From: Prorocentrum cordatum
Lineage: Eukaryota > Sar > Dinophyceae > Prorocentrales > Prorocentraceae
Length of the DNA: 32,500 nt
Reading direction: 5' to 3'
Assembly: GCA_963575745.1 (NCBI GenBank)
Contig: CAUYUJ010004969.1
Span: forward strand, 260,997 to 293,496
A program made the translations under genes and the position numbers. The notes beneath the pieces were generated by a model. The model saw only the letters and a list, made by a program, of their open reading frames with translations. It was not told the DNA's origin and did no database searches. The stretch's first letter is position 1. Every line of letters begins with the position of its first letter. Positions 6,442-17,166 of the stretch are shown here, one piece after another.

Positions 6442-8505
6442 CGAATCAACATGACAGTTGCGTTTTTTTTTTTTTTTTTTTTTTTTTTTTTCTTTTTTTC
6501 TCTCTCCCCCGGGGCCACTGCTTGTTTTTTGTTTATCGTTTATAGTCGAAGAATCCGCCACCCCGCACGGGGTAGTGAGTGAAAGCGACAGCAAAATAGA
6601 TGAACTCAATGATCGTCATACAAGAGGCGCCTGGCTCGCGACTTCTCCGCGCCCCTCTTGACCCAGCGGCGCAGCAGTTTCAGGGGCGACACGCCCGTTG
6701 CCGCAGGCGTGAACCGGAGGTAATTGGTAGTGCGGTACACGCCGTAATTGACCAGCGCCATTCGCACGACATCTTCTGGAGAAGTTCCTGGGTCCAGGAG
6801 GAAGAATGCACCAATCCAGCAGGTCTGTCTCGTTGCAGATGGCTCCACACAGCAGGACATATACTGTAGTGCTCGATGCTGTCGTCGCCGCTCTTGCAGC
6901 CGAGTAAGCACTGCCACGGCTCGCCGACCCCATCTTTCTCTGCGTGCCTCATCCGACGACGGGTGGCCCAGCCGTTGAATAACGTGCGGAGGTATGCCGA
7001 CGCCACCCTGGGCGGGCACCACTTATGTAGAATTACGAAAGCCTCCTGGACACGCGCCACCAGCGCCGCTTCGTCGCCTGGAAACTTCCACCGGGCAAGC
7101 TTGTGAGCAGTGCGCTGTAGATGGTCAGGTCGGCAATGGGGATTGATCAGATCGGTTGCAATAGACTGGAAGCTGGCTGGACCAAACCTAGCAGGGCCGT
7201 TCAGCACCCTCCGGATCTGGCTGCGGCTGATCCCGTCCTTCTCCAGTTGCTGCTCTGTGCGGTGCAGGATTGCGAACAAAGAATTGGCGTGCCAGCTCCC
7301 GAACGGGCCTTGCAGTACTCCTCCATCAAGCATGCGCAACTCTTCGACGCGCTCTTTGCAGTCCGGGGCGACAGTTTCAATCACTCTCAGCTTAGCGGCC
7401 CGTGCAACGCAGCGAGGTTGAGCGAATGAAAACTTGATCCCGAATGCCTCTCGTAAATTGCACAAATCTTCAGGCATGATCCAGTTCCCAGGGCCCGGAG
7501 CCAGGCGGCGTAACGCCCAAGAAAAGATGTTATCCATGTCCCCCGGCAAATCCTGAAGCTGCATCACGAAACTCAATACCGATATGATGAACGTGTTGAA
7601 CACAATGCTGTTCAAGAAAAGTCCAAGGTGCCTTTGTGCCCAGCTCTGCACGCGCTTCGTGAATTTCTCGAGCGGCTTATCCCATGACATGTTGCCGGCG
7701 CCTGGCCCCACCCAGTAGCCGAGGTATTTTCCGCGAAGGGAAATCAAAATGTCCCTCCACTGCGGCGCCACCTCGCGAATGAGCGCCCTGACGTTGGACT
7801 CCGACTGGAAGCGCCATAATGGGATAAACACTGTCTTCTTGATATTGAGAGCCAACCGGGATATCTTTTCAAATTCAGAGAACAATTTGCTGATAACCGG
7901 AACCGCCACCGCATAATCTGCGATTACTGCAGCCGTGTCATCTGCGAACGCTCTCACTACTTCGTGCCCAGAAAGATGCCGCGAGAGCTCTCGAAGCAGG
8001 ATATCTGCACAAATCGCGAACAGCAACGGTGATAACGGGCAGCCCTGCCGGACTCCGCTCTCCACGGTGATGCTGTCGAAGAACTGGCCGCCCACTTTGA
8101 TCTCATGCTTGTTCCGGACATAGAACATTTTCAACGCGCGTATAAATTCTTGCGGGAGTCCAACAGCCTCCAGCGACTCCCACATGAAGGAGTGGTCCAT
8201 GCTGGGGAACGCCGCGCGGAAGTCGAACAGCAGAATGCATCCCCGGCGCGACGTCAGGGAAATCTTCTGGGCGGCGAAATCGATCTCCAGAATGTTCCTC
8301 AGCATCTGCCTGCCTGGAATGAACCCCCTCTGCGACAAGGAAATACGATGAGCCACTGCCTTCTCCAGCGCCCTCCGGAAGATAGATGCAAGAATGCGGT
8401 TGCTCGCGTCCACCACGGACAGCGGGCGCGTGTTCCCCGGCTCGTAGCACTCCGCGCCATGACTGTTCCCCAGCGCGTGTTCCCCGAATCAACATGACTG
8501 TTGCG
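6442..8505 (-). mobile_element. 5'-truncated LINE retrotransposon with poly-A and 21-bp target duplication
   Basis: The insertion is 6463-8484 (about 2.0 kb), oriented on the minus strand. A 21-bp direct repeat beginning CGAATCAACATGAC lies at 6442-6462 and 8485-8505 with one mismatch. At the 3' end the element terminates in poly-A (poly-T 6463-6491 on the plus strand) abutting the duplication. At the 5' end the reading frame begins abruptly, so the endonuclease region is missing. Target duplication, tail and truncation are the hallmarks of target-primed reverse transcription. A related GAATCAGTGTGACTG word at 8558 suggests it landed in a repeat. Confidence 0.88.
6606..8484 (-). pseudogene. 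LINE reverse transcriptase, frameshifted
   Basis: The product copies LINE RNA into DNA. Ordered motifs are visible. NTRPLSVVDASNRILAS leads in, then GFIPGRQMLRNI, motif A FDFRAAFPSMDH, motif B RQGCPLSPLLF, the catalytic FADD box (RAFADDTAAVI) and KYLGYWVG. A C-terminal CLLGCKSGDDSIEHYSICP follows, a typical LINE zinc-binding tail. The main frame runs from the truncation at 8484 to a stop at 6680. The family-like ending (FLLDPGTSPEDVVRMAL, then YGVYRTTNYLR) is in another frame and stops at 6606, so a one-base shift lies at about 6817-6840. With no endonuclease and a broken frame the copy is dead. FADD in place of YADD is a common variant. Confidence 0.85.
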
Positions 8506-8554
8506 TCCTGACAAGCCTAAATGAATCCAGAACGCCATTCCTGTGACTTCAGCC

Positions 8555-8966
8555 CCGCGAATCAGTGTGACTGTTGCACACGAATGTGCACGCCGCTAAT
8601 GCGAGGGCCACATGTAGAAAAAGGAATCGCCCTCCATCCTTGAGATGGTTGGTGACGTTCAAGACGAATGTGCGCGGCGCTAAGCGAGAACCACGCTTTG
8701 AAAACGGGCAGCCCTCCATCCTTGAAGCGGCTGCACGCATTCAAGACGAACGTGCGCGGCGCTAAACGAGGGCCACGTCTCGAGAACGGGCCGCCCTCCA
8801 TCCTTGAAGCTGTGGCAGACTTTTGGAACGAACGTACGTGAAGTTGAGGCGAGAGCCGCATTTCGAAAACGGGCCGTTCTTCATCCTTGAAGCTGTTGCA
8901 AACTTTTGAAACGAACGTGCGTGTCGCTAAGGCGAGGGCCGCCCGCCATCCTTGAAGCTCTTGCAC
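8555..8966. repeat. Tandem repeat, about 82-bp unit, 5 units
   Basis: The word CCATCCTTGA recurs at 8634, 8716, 8798, 8881 and 8946. The spacings are 82, 82, 83 and 65 bp (the last unit is shortened). Each unit also has GAACGTGCGCGGCGCTAA and CGAAAACGGGC variants. The minus frame gives repeating SRMEGGPF-like peptides with frame changes, so it is satellite rather than gene. The array ends at the target duplication of the next element. Confidence 0.75.
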
Positions 8967-9220
8967 TACGGTCGGGTATGCCCCCCTGCAGGCGGATCTT
9001 GAAGGAACAGTTAAAGGCAGCCACAAATGACTCAAACAGAGTCAAACAATAAGCAACACATCGTCCCCATTTTTTCCTGCCAACGCATCTTTTGGAGAAA
9101 AGGGGGGAAGGGGAAACGGAAGAGGACGCGGGCAGCCGATGATCAACGTCCCTCAAAAATCATCTCAATGCAGTGTCGAAATCCTCGCATGAGCGCACGC
9201 TCTGCGGCAATATGCCCGAC

Positions 9221-9251
<31 letters not shown>

Positions 9252-9308
9252 TGTGACTATTTCGGAATCTCCCACCTGTAGAAAGACACGCCCGACGTAA
9301 TCTTACAA
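8959..9308. mobile_element. Family-1 TIR element with internal (GC)n(GT)n
   Basis: The element is about 8967-9300. The ends are TACGGTCGGGTATGCCC and the inverse of TTACGTCGGGCGTG. The flanks TCTTGCAC and TCTTACAA match at 6 of 8 bases. The interior carries ATCGTCCCCATTTTTTCC and a GC/GT dinucleotide run (9217-9254). Here the duplicated site has CAA or TAA rather than CAG in the splice position, so it is not expected to be spliced. Confidence 0.65.
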
Positions 9309-9431
9309 CTTTCGAGCCCCACGACCGTAAACACCGAGGCAGTCTCGAGCGAATCGCCCAGCCCGCCCTGCCGACACGCCTGGGGGTGCGACAGGGGGGA
9401 ACTCGCCACAAGGAACGAGGAGGGATGATCT

Positions 9432-9586
9432 GGAGGAGGAGGAGGAGGAGGAGGAGGAGGAGGAGGAGGAAGAAGTGGACCAGGAGGAGGAAGAGGAGGA
9501 GGAGGAGGAGGAGGAGGAGGAGGAGGAGGAGGAGGAGGAGGAGGAGGAGGAGGAGTAGGAGGAGGAGGAGGAGGAGGAGGAGGAGT
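9432..9586. repeat. (GAG)n microsatellite
   Basis: Interrupted GGA triplets for about 155 bp on the plus strand. Confidence 0.9.
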
Positions 9587-10290
9587 GGGGGCGAAGCCAG
9601 TAAAGAGTTGAGGGGGGAGAGCGAGGATAGGGAGGGGAGAAAGGGAATAGGTGAGGAGGGGGCAGGCGAGGGGGAAAAAGGGATTGGGGCGGAGGGAAGA
9701 GGGAACATGTCATGGAAACAAGACGGGGGGAGGGAAGGAGGAGGGCGGGAGAAAGGAGGACGAGGATTAAAAAAGAATGCGAGGGGACCCTCCGTCCACC
9801 TCCTCCTCCTCCTCTTCGTCCTCGTCCTCCTCCTCCTCCTCCTCCTCCTCCTCCTCCTCCTCCTCCCCCTCCGCCCTCCTTCCCCACTCCGTTCATCCCT
9901 CCTCGCCGCTTTCTATCCCTCATCCACCTCCACTCCCTGCTCCGTCCCTCCGCTCGAATCTAACAAGCCATGCTGTGCGGGCACATCGGCTGCAGTGCAT
10001 TGGGCGTGTGAAAACACCTGCAACTTCATAGCGGCTCGCCTGCTTAGCGCACGAAGGAACGCGGAGGGGGGGAAACGGGGAAGAGAAAGGAATCCGCACT
10101 ATCCCTTGGACGATCCCGTGCGGACTCCCAGCAATTCTTCCCGAAGCGTACGTGGCCTCTGGACGACTGAAATATCACTGAGAGATGGGGAGGGGAGGAC
10201 GAGGGGCGGTTGGGCATCAACGTCCACAAAAAGGATTCTGAGTGCCAGGGTGATGCCAGCGAGCTGCCTAAACTACTGGGTCCAATCGCG
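9587..10290. other. No gene seen; includes a (TCC)n tract at 9801-9868
   Basis: The sequence is purine-rich up to 9780, then a (TCC)n run, then mixed sequence to the stop codon of the epoxide hydrolase last exon at 10291. This is the 3' flank of that gene, but no polyadenylation signal is evident. Confidence 0.4.
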
Positions 10291-10598
10291 CTAGAGTCTC
10301 GAAACCAATCTCCGGCGAACTCCAGCTCCAAACAAACCCAACAACAACACATACATGCCAATACGGCAATATTCCATCTTGCGCCCCTGGCCAAATTTCG
10401 GACAGCTAGACTTGCACTCACTAAAATTAATGACCTTTTGGAAGAATGCCACCACGTCCTCTACGAATATGTCTGGTTGCTCGAAGGCGAAGAAATGTCC
10501 TCCGACAGAAGGCGACGTTACACGCTTTAAGTTGTAACTCAGCTCAGCCAGAATTCGTGGAAACTTGAAGATCTCACTCGGGCTCATAATCCGCCGAC
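10291..10598 (-). CDS. Epoxide hydrolase last exon (acid and histidine of the triad)
   Basis: The exon begins after GCGGAG|GT (acceptor AG at 10600-10599) and completes the glycine codon split from the previous exon, giving VPTG-RRIMSPSEIF. The glutamate in SPSE occupies the place of the acid in the mammalian enzyme's FPFE motif. GGHFFAFEQPDIFVEDVVAF carries the catalytic histidine and the usual C-terminal helix. The frame then continues about 45 residues beyond the family's normal end, finishing with a hydrophobic MYVLLLGLFGAG and basic residues before TAG at 10293-10291. This tail may be a C-terminal anchor or an unspliced run-on. Confidence 0.8.
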
Positions 10599-10916
10599 CT
10601 CCGCTTGCTGGGGGTACGTAAGAAGGGTGCGAGACATTTGGCTGCCCGCCCCTCCCCGCTTCTTCCTCCCTCAGGGGTCCAACGTCTCGCTCGAGGGGGT
10701 GGGGGTGGGGGGGCTTCATCCCCCACTGCTCGGCGCGCCTCCAGGGCCCTGGGAGCCTCAAAATCCGGCCTCCGTCGCCGGCAAGGTGCCCCAGCTGGCC
10801 TACGGAGGCCCCCAAGACGCCCCCGCCCGCGAGGCCCCCAGAGGCGCCAGGGCGCCCAAGAGGGCCCCAAGACGACCGCCAAGAGGGCCCAAGAGGGGAA
10901 ACTCGCAGGTCCCCCC

Positions 10917-11128
10917 CCTCCTCCTCCTCCTCCTCCTCCTCCTCCTCCTCCTCTCCTCCTCCTCCTCCTCCTCCTCCTCTCCTCCTCCTCCTCCTCCTCC
11001 CTCCTCCTCCTCCTCCTCCTTCCTCCTCCTCCTCCTCCTCCTCTCCTCTCCTCTCCTCCTCCTCCTCCTCCTCCTCCTCCTCCTCCTCCTCCTCCTCCTC
11101 CTCCTCCTCCTCCTCCTCCTCCTCCTCC
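10917..11128. repeat. (CTC)n microsatellite
   Basis: About 210 bp of CCT/CTC triplets with occasional one-base slips, intronic. It is polypyrimidine in the plus strand and therefore (GAG)n in the transcript of the epoxide hydrolase gene. Confidence 0.9.
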
Positions 11129-11674
11129 CCCGAGAAGGCCCCCGCCCGAGCCCCCAGGGGCCCTGGCACGCCTCCCACGAGGCCGCCTCCGAGGCCTGCA
11201 AAAAGGTCCCAGAGAAACCACGCAACAAAACGTAGAGGAAACGACAATTCAGCAGCACTTGCACGCAAACAACACGATCTAAGCATTTTCCTAGGGTGGA
11301 GGGCTCAGGGTGAAATCCATATGGGCCTTTGCACCTCGAAAATCAATCCGTCTTGTGATTCACGTTTTGCAGGCTCAAACCTCGAACATCCATGGCAACA
11401 CCATTTCAAATCCCACCAGCCCTCTGGGCGTAGGTGATTCCGGGAGTTTCCTCTTCCATCTTCCCTGCTTCCCCTTCGGGGAGGGGTTTACCCCTCCCCC
11501 TAACCCCCTCCCCTGGACTTGGACGGGGGGGGCCGCTGGTAGTTAGAGCGTACAAAACGGCCTCGGCGAGGAAGCCAAAATCATCGATTTTACTAGGGTT
11601 TTGGCACCATTTTGGCCTCTTGGGGGGGCAGGGCTAATTAACCCCACCCTCTTCTTTGATCGATCTCCTCCAAG

Positions 11675-12010
11675 ATGGCCCCAAGAAGCGCCCAGGAGGC
11701 CCCAAGAGACTTCCAAAAGGCCTCCAAGAGGCCCCAAGAGGCCGCCATGAGGCCCCAAGAAGCCCCCAAGAGGCTCCAAGAGGCTCCCAGGATGGTTCCA
11801 AGAGGCCTCCAAGAGGCTCCAAGAGGCCGCCATGAAGCTCCAAGAGACCCCCAAGAGGCCCCAAGAGGCCTCCAACAGGCCCCCAAGAGCCCCCCAAGAG
11901 GATCCCAAGCGGCCTCAAGAGGCCCCCCCGAAGCACCCAAGACGCCCAAGAGCCCCCATTGACCGCCAAGAGACCCCCAAGACGCCCGAAGAGGCTTCCA
12001 AAAGGCTTCC
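11675..12010. repeat. Degenerate CCAAGAGGC minisatellite
   Basis: CCAAGAGGCCC and CTCCAAGAGGC variants recur every 9-18 bases. The minus frame reads as runs like LLGASWRPLGASW, which is repeat translation. Related short arrays occur at 10860-10900, 12670-12770, 27365-27415 and 28700-28815. Confidence 0.6.
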
Positions 12011-12938
12011 AAGAGGCATCCGAGCGGCATTCAACCATCCACCCAGCGTCATCATTCTCCTCATCCCTCCTTCGCTCGGTTCCTCGCCACCCCCTCATCT
12101 ATCCATCTGGCCTCCTCTTCCGCCTCATCCTTTGCACGGATCGGCTGTCCCTCTCGTTGCTCCCCCACTTCCCTGATCTCTTCAACTTGCCTGGACATCG
12201 TTTCTGGATGGGCTGGTGGGGACACTTTTTTGATTAGCGGCCCGCAAGGAAAAGTCCAGAGGGCGTAAAGACCGAGGCTGGGGCACAACGCAAAATAATT
12301 AGCGCGAGAATGCGCGAAGTGCACATGCAGCGAGGAGACGCCCTGTCGGCGCCAGCTCGGGAAGAAGGCCAGACCAGCCGAAGGCGGCAAGCTGGTGGGG
12401 ACACGCGAAGCGTCAAGAATTTCACCCTTTGCCACCCTTTGCCCTCCACCCAAAAAATGCTCGCACGATAGGAGACGACAAACAGCACGTGCGAAACCGG
12501 AAACAGCGCGCCTCCTCTCCTCGACTTTCCTTCGTTCGACCACCAAACATTCATTTGTCCTCACATGTCCAGCTTCTGAACATGTCCACGCCAGCCCGAA
12601 AGGCCACCCAACCGGACCAAGAAGGTCGCATAGTGCCTACAAGATTGAAGGCCGCAGTATGGCGTCAAGATAGCTCGAAAGGCCCCCAGGAGAGCCCCAA
12701 GAGGCTCCCAGAGAGGCCCAAGAGGAGAGCTCCAAGGAGCTCTGGAAAGGCTCCCACGAGGCTATCTCCGCGGGCTATACGGGGCCCCGCAACACACGTA
12801 GAGGCAGAGGAAACATACATCAGTTACAACTACGCGCGGGCTGTACGATGGGAAGCAGCAGACAGAAACACGAAATCAGAGGCCGCCCGCGTCCTCTTCT
12901 GGGGGGTCGACGGGACGGCTACGCCTCTTAAATGATAC

Positions 12939-13298
12939 CCGTGGGCACCGCGATGTAGCCGTGGTAATTCAATGGAGATCCGAGGAAATATGCCTGCTTT
13001 CTCCTCGCCGGCGCATGCCCCAACGTTTCGTAGTAAATTCGGCACGAAGAGGCGATGGTCTGAGTAGTCCAGTAGACCATGACATTTGTTAGGATATCAT
13101 CCTTGGTCAGGCCAGACTCTTCCGGCCCTGCACGACCACAGTCTGACCAGGACTGAAACTTCTCGAGCAGCCATGCCAGCAGGCCTGCAGGACTGTCGTT
13201 GAGGCCGAAGCTCAAACTCTGCGGCTTCGTGCCCTGGATGCGCTGGTACGCGGTCTCGTAGCGCAGGAAATACATCGTGTCTCTTACGCCCTGGCGCT
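12939..13298 (-). CDS. Epoxide hydrolase cap/core exon
   Basis: The exon starts after a pyrimidine tract and TTCTGCAG (acceptor 13300-13299) and ends at ACG G|GTATC. It reads ERQGVRDTMYFLRYETAYQ, then RIQGTKPQSLSFGLNDSPAG, then LLAWLLEKFQSWSDC. TKDDILTNVMVYWTTQTIAS, SSCRIYYETLGHAP and YIAVPTG follow. These match the conserved order IQ-TKPQ-L-GL-DSPAGL-AW-EKF-WSD of the family. SSCRIYYE contains the position of a substrate-binding cap tyrosine. It joins the last exon in phase. Confidence 0.85.
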
Positions 13299-13386
13299 CT
13301 GCAGAAGACCGGGTACAGTAGGGGCCAGGGGCCATTCCACGAGAAGCCTCCCACAAGACACACAACCCTGAGACCCCAGGGCGCCC

Positions 13387-13480
13387 CTCGATTCTTGGTG
13401 TGGGAACGTCACGCTCTCGACAACATAGCCACCGAAACCAGGGCACCCTGGAGGCGACCAGGGTGTTTCTTGGCATGGAT
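13387..13480. repeat. Copy of a roughly 95-bp repeat, inverted partner at 24547-24650
   Basis: The words CATGCCAAGAA, TCGCCTCCAGGGTGCCCTGG and GAGCGTGACGTTCCC (minus strand here) recur in the same order on the plus strand at 24547-24650. Both copies lie in epoxide hydrolase introns. Function unknown. Confidence 0.5.
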
Positions 13481-13496
13481 CCCCACTGTTTGGCGG

Positions 13497-13652
13497 CGCG
13501 CACAGGGGGGTGGAGGGAGGGGGGAGGGCTTCTTAGAAGGTGGCTGCTTCTCAGAAGGCGCCGGCCTTACATCTATAGATACGGCCCGCGCCTTCTGAGA
13601 AGCTGGGGTGCTTCTAAGAAGCCCTCCCCCCTCCCCCTACCCCCCTCTGCGC
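13497..13652. mobile_element. Family-4 foldback element, complete
   Basis: The TIRs run GCGCACAGGGGGGTGGAGGG... against ...CCCCCTCTGCGC, each continuing into GAGGGCTTCTTAGAAG. The centre is a second hairpin, CTTCTBAGAAGGCGCC around CATCTATAGATA. The whole 156 bp can fold on itself. Other copies are at 21837-21991, 22511-22665, 27737-27880 and a half-copy at 21483. A single partial copy of the 400-bp array unit follows (13660-13790). Confidence 0.7.
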
Positions 13653-14126
13653 GTGGCCGATCTTCTTCTTCTAGAGGGCAGAACATCCACATTGATGATG
13701 ATGATAATCACCCCGACACGTGAGCCGTTTAGTAACCGCGCCCAAAGAAGGAACCGAACAGGGCAGGGCTGTTTCGTGGCGGAACTGTACCGACAAGAGC
13801 CCAAGCTTTCGGAGCTCCGCTCGAGTCTCTCGTCGGCGCCGGGCCCGCACCCCGCACGCCGCCCCCCGGCGCGCGGAGCGCGCGGAGGGCCGTGCGCGAG
13901 GCGCCGGCCCGGGTGTGTGGGGAAGGGGGTCGAGCTCGGAAGCTGACCCCAGCAGTCCGCGCGACCTCCAAAGGCTTCTGCCCGTGCCGTGGTCTGGTCT
14001 TCCGATTTGCTGGACATCGTCGCGAGCCCAAAGAGCAGCCGAAGCACGCCGTACAGATCGGACGGCAGGGCCAGCGGCGCTGGCATGTTCGTGTGGTACG
14101 CGACCTCGCAGTATCCGCCGCCCCAC

Positions 14127-14280
14127 GCCTCCTCCTCCTCCTCCTCCTCCTCCTCCTTCCTCCTCCTCCTCCTCCTCTCCTCCTCCTCCCAGTCTTGCTT
14201 CTCTTCCTCCCTCCTCCTCTCTCTCCTCCTCCTCTCCTCCTCCTCCTCCTCCTCCTCCTCCTCCTCCTCCTCCTCCTCCT
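14127..14280. repeat. (CTC)n microsatellite
   Basis: Interrupted TCC triplets on the plus strand, intronic to the epoxide hydrolase gene. Confidence 0.9.
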
Positions 14281-14566
14281 CAATACCCTTTCCGAAATAA
14301 AATCCCCTCCCCACCAACTGGGAAGGTCGCCTCGTCCTGATCCCGCCCTGGTCAGCCCTTTTCACCCATCCCAGAGCGCGGAGCACCCTGCTGGTCGACG
14401 GCCCGATCGGCTCTCCAACTACAACCCAAACTTACAAGCGGCCGTTCGGACGATCCAGACTACCAAAGCCGCGTCTCGACGAGGCGCAACTTACGGAGAA
14501 CACGCCGTGGGCGGAAATCTGGAGAAAACAATGAATGAACGTTTAAAAACCTTCGATGAGGGTTTG

Positions 14567-14752
14567 AGGAGGAGGAGGAGGAGGAGAAGGAGGAGGAGGA
14601 CTAGGAGGAGGAGGAGGAGGAGGAGGCGGAGGCGGACGAGGAGGAGCAGGATGAAGAGGAGGAGGAGCATGAGGAGGAGGAGGAGGAGGAGGAGGAGGAG
14701 GAGGGAGGAGGAGGAGGAGGAGGAGGAGGACGAGGAGGAGGGCGAGGAGGAT
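14567..14752. repeat. (GAG)n microsatellite
   Basis: Interrupted GGA triplets in the opposite strand sense to the tract 290 bp away. The pair could form an imperfect inverted repeat of about 150 bp per arm. Confidence 0.85.
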
Positions 14753-14870
14753 TCTCCACTCGGACCGTGCCCTGACGATGGGTGACGCCAAGGAACCAGC
14801 CCCCACAAGAGGGTTGAGGTGACCCCGCGGTGGCCTACGCGGAAGCGAGAGACCAAGAGGGGTCAAGATC

Positions 14871-15900
14871 TCAATCGGAGTCACCAAACACCGTGGTGCT
14901 TACACGGGCAGCTTGGACGAGAGGGGCCTCGTCCTCTTCAAGGATGAGAGCCTCACTCACCTCCTGGAGCTGCCCGCCAGGCTGCGCATCCTCCTCGTTG
15001 GGAAGAAGGGGAACCTGGCCATACGAACAATTCTGGGAACGGGTGCTTGCCTCGGACCCTCCAACGCATGGGAACACCACACGACGACACGGCTTGACGA
15101 CACGGCCGTGCTGGGGGACGGGTGCCACAAGACCCTCTGCCACTGAGGCGGGAAGGTCGGGGGCCTCGGGGGCCTCATCTTCGCCAAGCAAACGGTCGGC
15201 CTCAACGTGCACTTCCTGCAATCGAGGGTGCCTACCACGCCCGATGCGGGACCAGCCGTCCCTGTTCTCACGGGTGGGCCTGCGGTTGCACTCTTCACCC
15301 GGGAGGACCAGCGGGCCCAGCGTGGTGTGAGCCCTGCAAGCCGCGCAAACAAAAAACGGATAATGGTCAGACCACTGAAACGACATCAACTTGCGCGCAC
15401 GGTCGCTGACCCCTTGGGTTGCCTCAAGAACCCGCCCGCAACAACCCGAAGGCGAGGGACGGCCATTTTGGCGCTGGTGCCTGACGCACGTGCATCTCCA
15501 ATAACTACGATGCCAAGCCTAATCGTGATCCCGAGAGGTGGCATCGCTAACATCAATCTTAGGCTTCCTGGAGAGCCCCAAATTCCGTGAGATCAACTCA
15601 GGGCCACAAGTGTCGGAGCATCGCTCCTAGGCGCACTGCAGACTTGGCCACGCGAGCCTGTCACGTCAGAGGGTCTCGCTCGCTCGCAGATGGTCGAGGG
15701 TGGAGACTCAACCCCGTCTTGGCCGCCCTGTCGGCAGCAGCATTACCAATGGTGAACAACACAACATCCTTGTCAGAGTGGGCGTCGCCCTCCAGGACGC
15801 GGACCTTCACCTTGCTTCTAAGCACCAGCGACGTACCCACCCCCTTCTCCACGCGAGGCGTATACTCGCCTGAGCGCTCCATACGAAAGACCACATCTCC
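14871..15900 (-). pseudogene. LINE relic: RNase H end and zinc-binding C-terminus
   Basis: Two minus-strand frames give the 3' part of a dinoflagellate-type LINE. KDVVLFTIGNAAADRAAK at about 15771-15720 matches the GN-x-x-AD-x-x-AK end of an RNase H domain. After a break, QWSDHYPFFVCAACRAH with a later C and RIGRGRHP (15375-15210) resembles the CxxC...C...GxHP tail found after RNase H in such elements. Stops and frame changes separate the parts, and no reverse transcriptase remains nearby. It lies within the epoxide hydrolase intron. The link to LINEs is family knowledge applied to short motifs. Confidence 0.5.
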
Positions 15901-16472
15901 AAATATGCCCGATCTGCGCTGTCCTCATCTCCGCCGTGCCTCCCACGAGCCTGCGAAAATGGCGACGAATGCGCACCTCGTGGCCTCCCAAAGAACCGCG
16001 AAGTCTCGGCTGTACCCGCGTGGTCCCCGACTCCGCTGGGCCTCCCAGGAGCCAACGGAACCGGCGACAATTGCATCTCAAGTGGGTGCGCGTGGCTCTT
16101 GACCCCGCCAGACCTCCCAAGAGACCACGAACATGGTGACAATGCCGCGTTCCACGTATTGAACACCCTCCAGACATATCCCCATGTCTTCATGCTTCTG
16201 GAGCTCCTGGAAAACCTCCTGCACAAAACCCTGGATGTCCTGGAGTTTAAGCGCGGAAGCGCCGAGGCGTTCCGAGTTGGGAGGCTCCAAGAGGAAACAT
16301 CCAGCTTCGCGAAATTGAGGTCGAGATGGCGATGATATGCTAGTCGGAGGTTGGGGGGTGAGATCGAAGTGGAACGGAGAGCCCCCCTACCGGGAAATCG
16401 ATTTCGGTTTCGTGTTCGTGCGTGCCGTGCGGGCGAGGCGAAGCTGCGTGGGCGGGCGAGAGAAAGTCTCCT
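15901..16472. other. No gene seen; degenerate GCCTCCCA repeats
   Basis: GCCTCCCA-like words occur at 15938, 15983, 16039 and 16112 at uneven spacing. Minus-strand frames such as LQDIQGFVQEVFQEL (about 16245) look ordinary but connect to nothing recognisable. Possibly upstream LINE relic. Confidence 0.3.
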
Positions 16473-16655
16473 GTGGCTGAGGCGCGGCCGGACCAAATGT
16501 CTTCCTTCCGGGCGACCGGGGGCCCGCGGTGTCCCGCCGGTGTCCCGCTGGTGTCCCGTGTGGCTGAGGCGCGGCCGGACCAAATGACTCCCTTCCGGGC
16601 GTCTGGGGGCCCGCGGTGTCCCGCCGGTATCCCGCCGGTGTCCCGTCGGTGTCCC
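16473..16655. repeat. Direct duplication, about 87-bp unit, with GTGTCCCG runs
   Basis: GTGGCTGAGGCGCGGCCGGA begins units at 16473 and 16560. Each unit ends in a short array of GTGTCCCGCC decamers that leads into the (GAT)n array. Confidence 0.7.
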
Positions 16656-16656
16656 G

Positions 16657-16671
16657 ATGATGATGATGATT

Positions 16672-16716
<45 letters not shown>

Positions 16717-17114
16717 GTGGTGATGATGATGATGATCACACGTGTTGATGATGATGACGATGATGATGGTGATGATGATGATGATGATAATGGTGCTGAA
16801 GATGATGCTGCTGATGATGATGGTGATAATGATGATGATGATGGTGATGTTGATGGTGGTGATGATGATGTTGATGATGATGTTGATGTTGTTGTTGATG
16901 ATGATGATGACGACCCGTGTTGATGATGATGATGACGACCCGTGTTGATGATGATGACGATGATGATGATGGTGATGATGATGATGATAATGGTGCTGAA
17001 GATGATGCTGATGCTGATGATGCTGATGCTGATGATGATGGTGATGATGATGATGATGATGATGGTGATGTTGATGGTGGTGATGATGATGTTGATGATG
17101 ATGATGATGATGTT

Positions 17115-17166
<52 letters not shown>

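Larger units (their letters stand above)
10599..12938 (-). other. Epoxide hydrolase last intron (2.34 kb) with simple repeats
   Basis: The donor is G|GTATCATT after 12939 and the acceptor is AG at 10599-10600. It contains the (CTC)n tract 10917-11128, a degenerate AAGAGGCCC minisatellite (11675-12010 and 12670-12770) and otherwise unassigned sequence (11130-11660, 12030-12660). The open frames within it show no recognisable domain. Confidence 0.6.

Noticed and set aside
11598-11625. CCATTTTGG words (also near 15462) recalling the dinoflagellate spliced leader
   Set aside because: Only nine bases match and the surrounding leader bases differ. Chance or unrelated.
11634-12098. Minus-strand frame of repeated LLGASWRPLGASW
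   Set aside because: Translation of the CCAAGAGGC minisatellite. Similar words occur at four other places without a shared frame.
12061-12564. 167-residue minus-strand open frame in the last epoxide hydrolase intron
   Set aside because: No recognisable domain, arginine-rich throughout, and overlapped by open frames on the other strand. It is most likely chance in GC-rich DNA.
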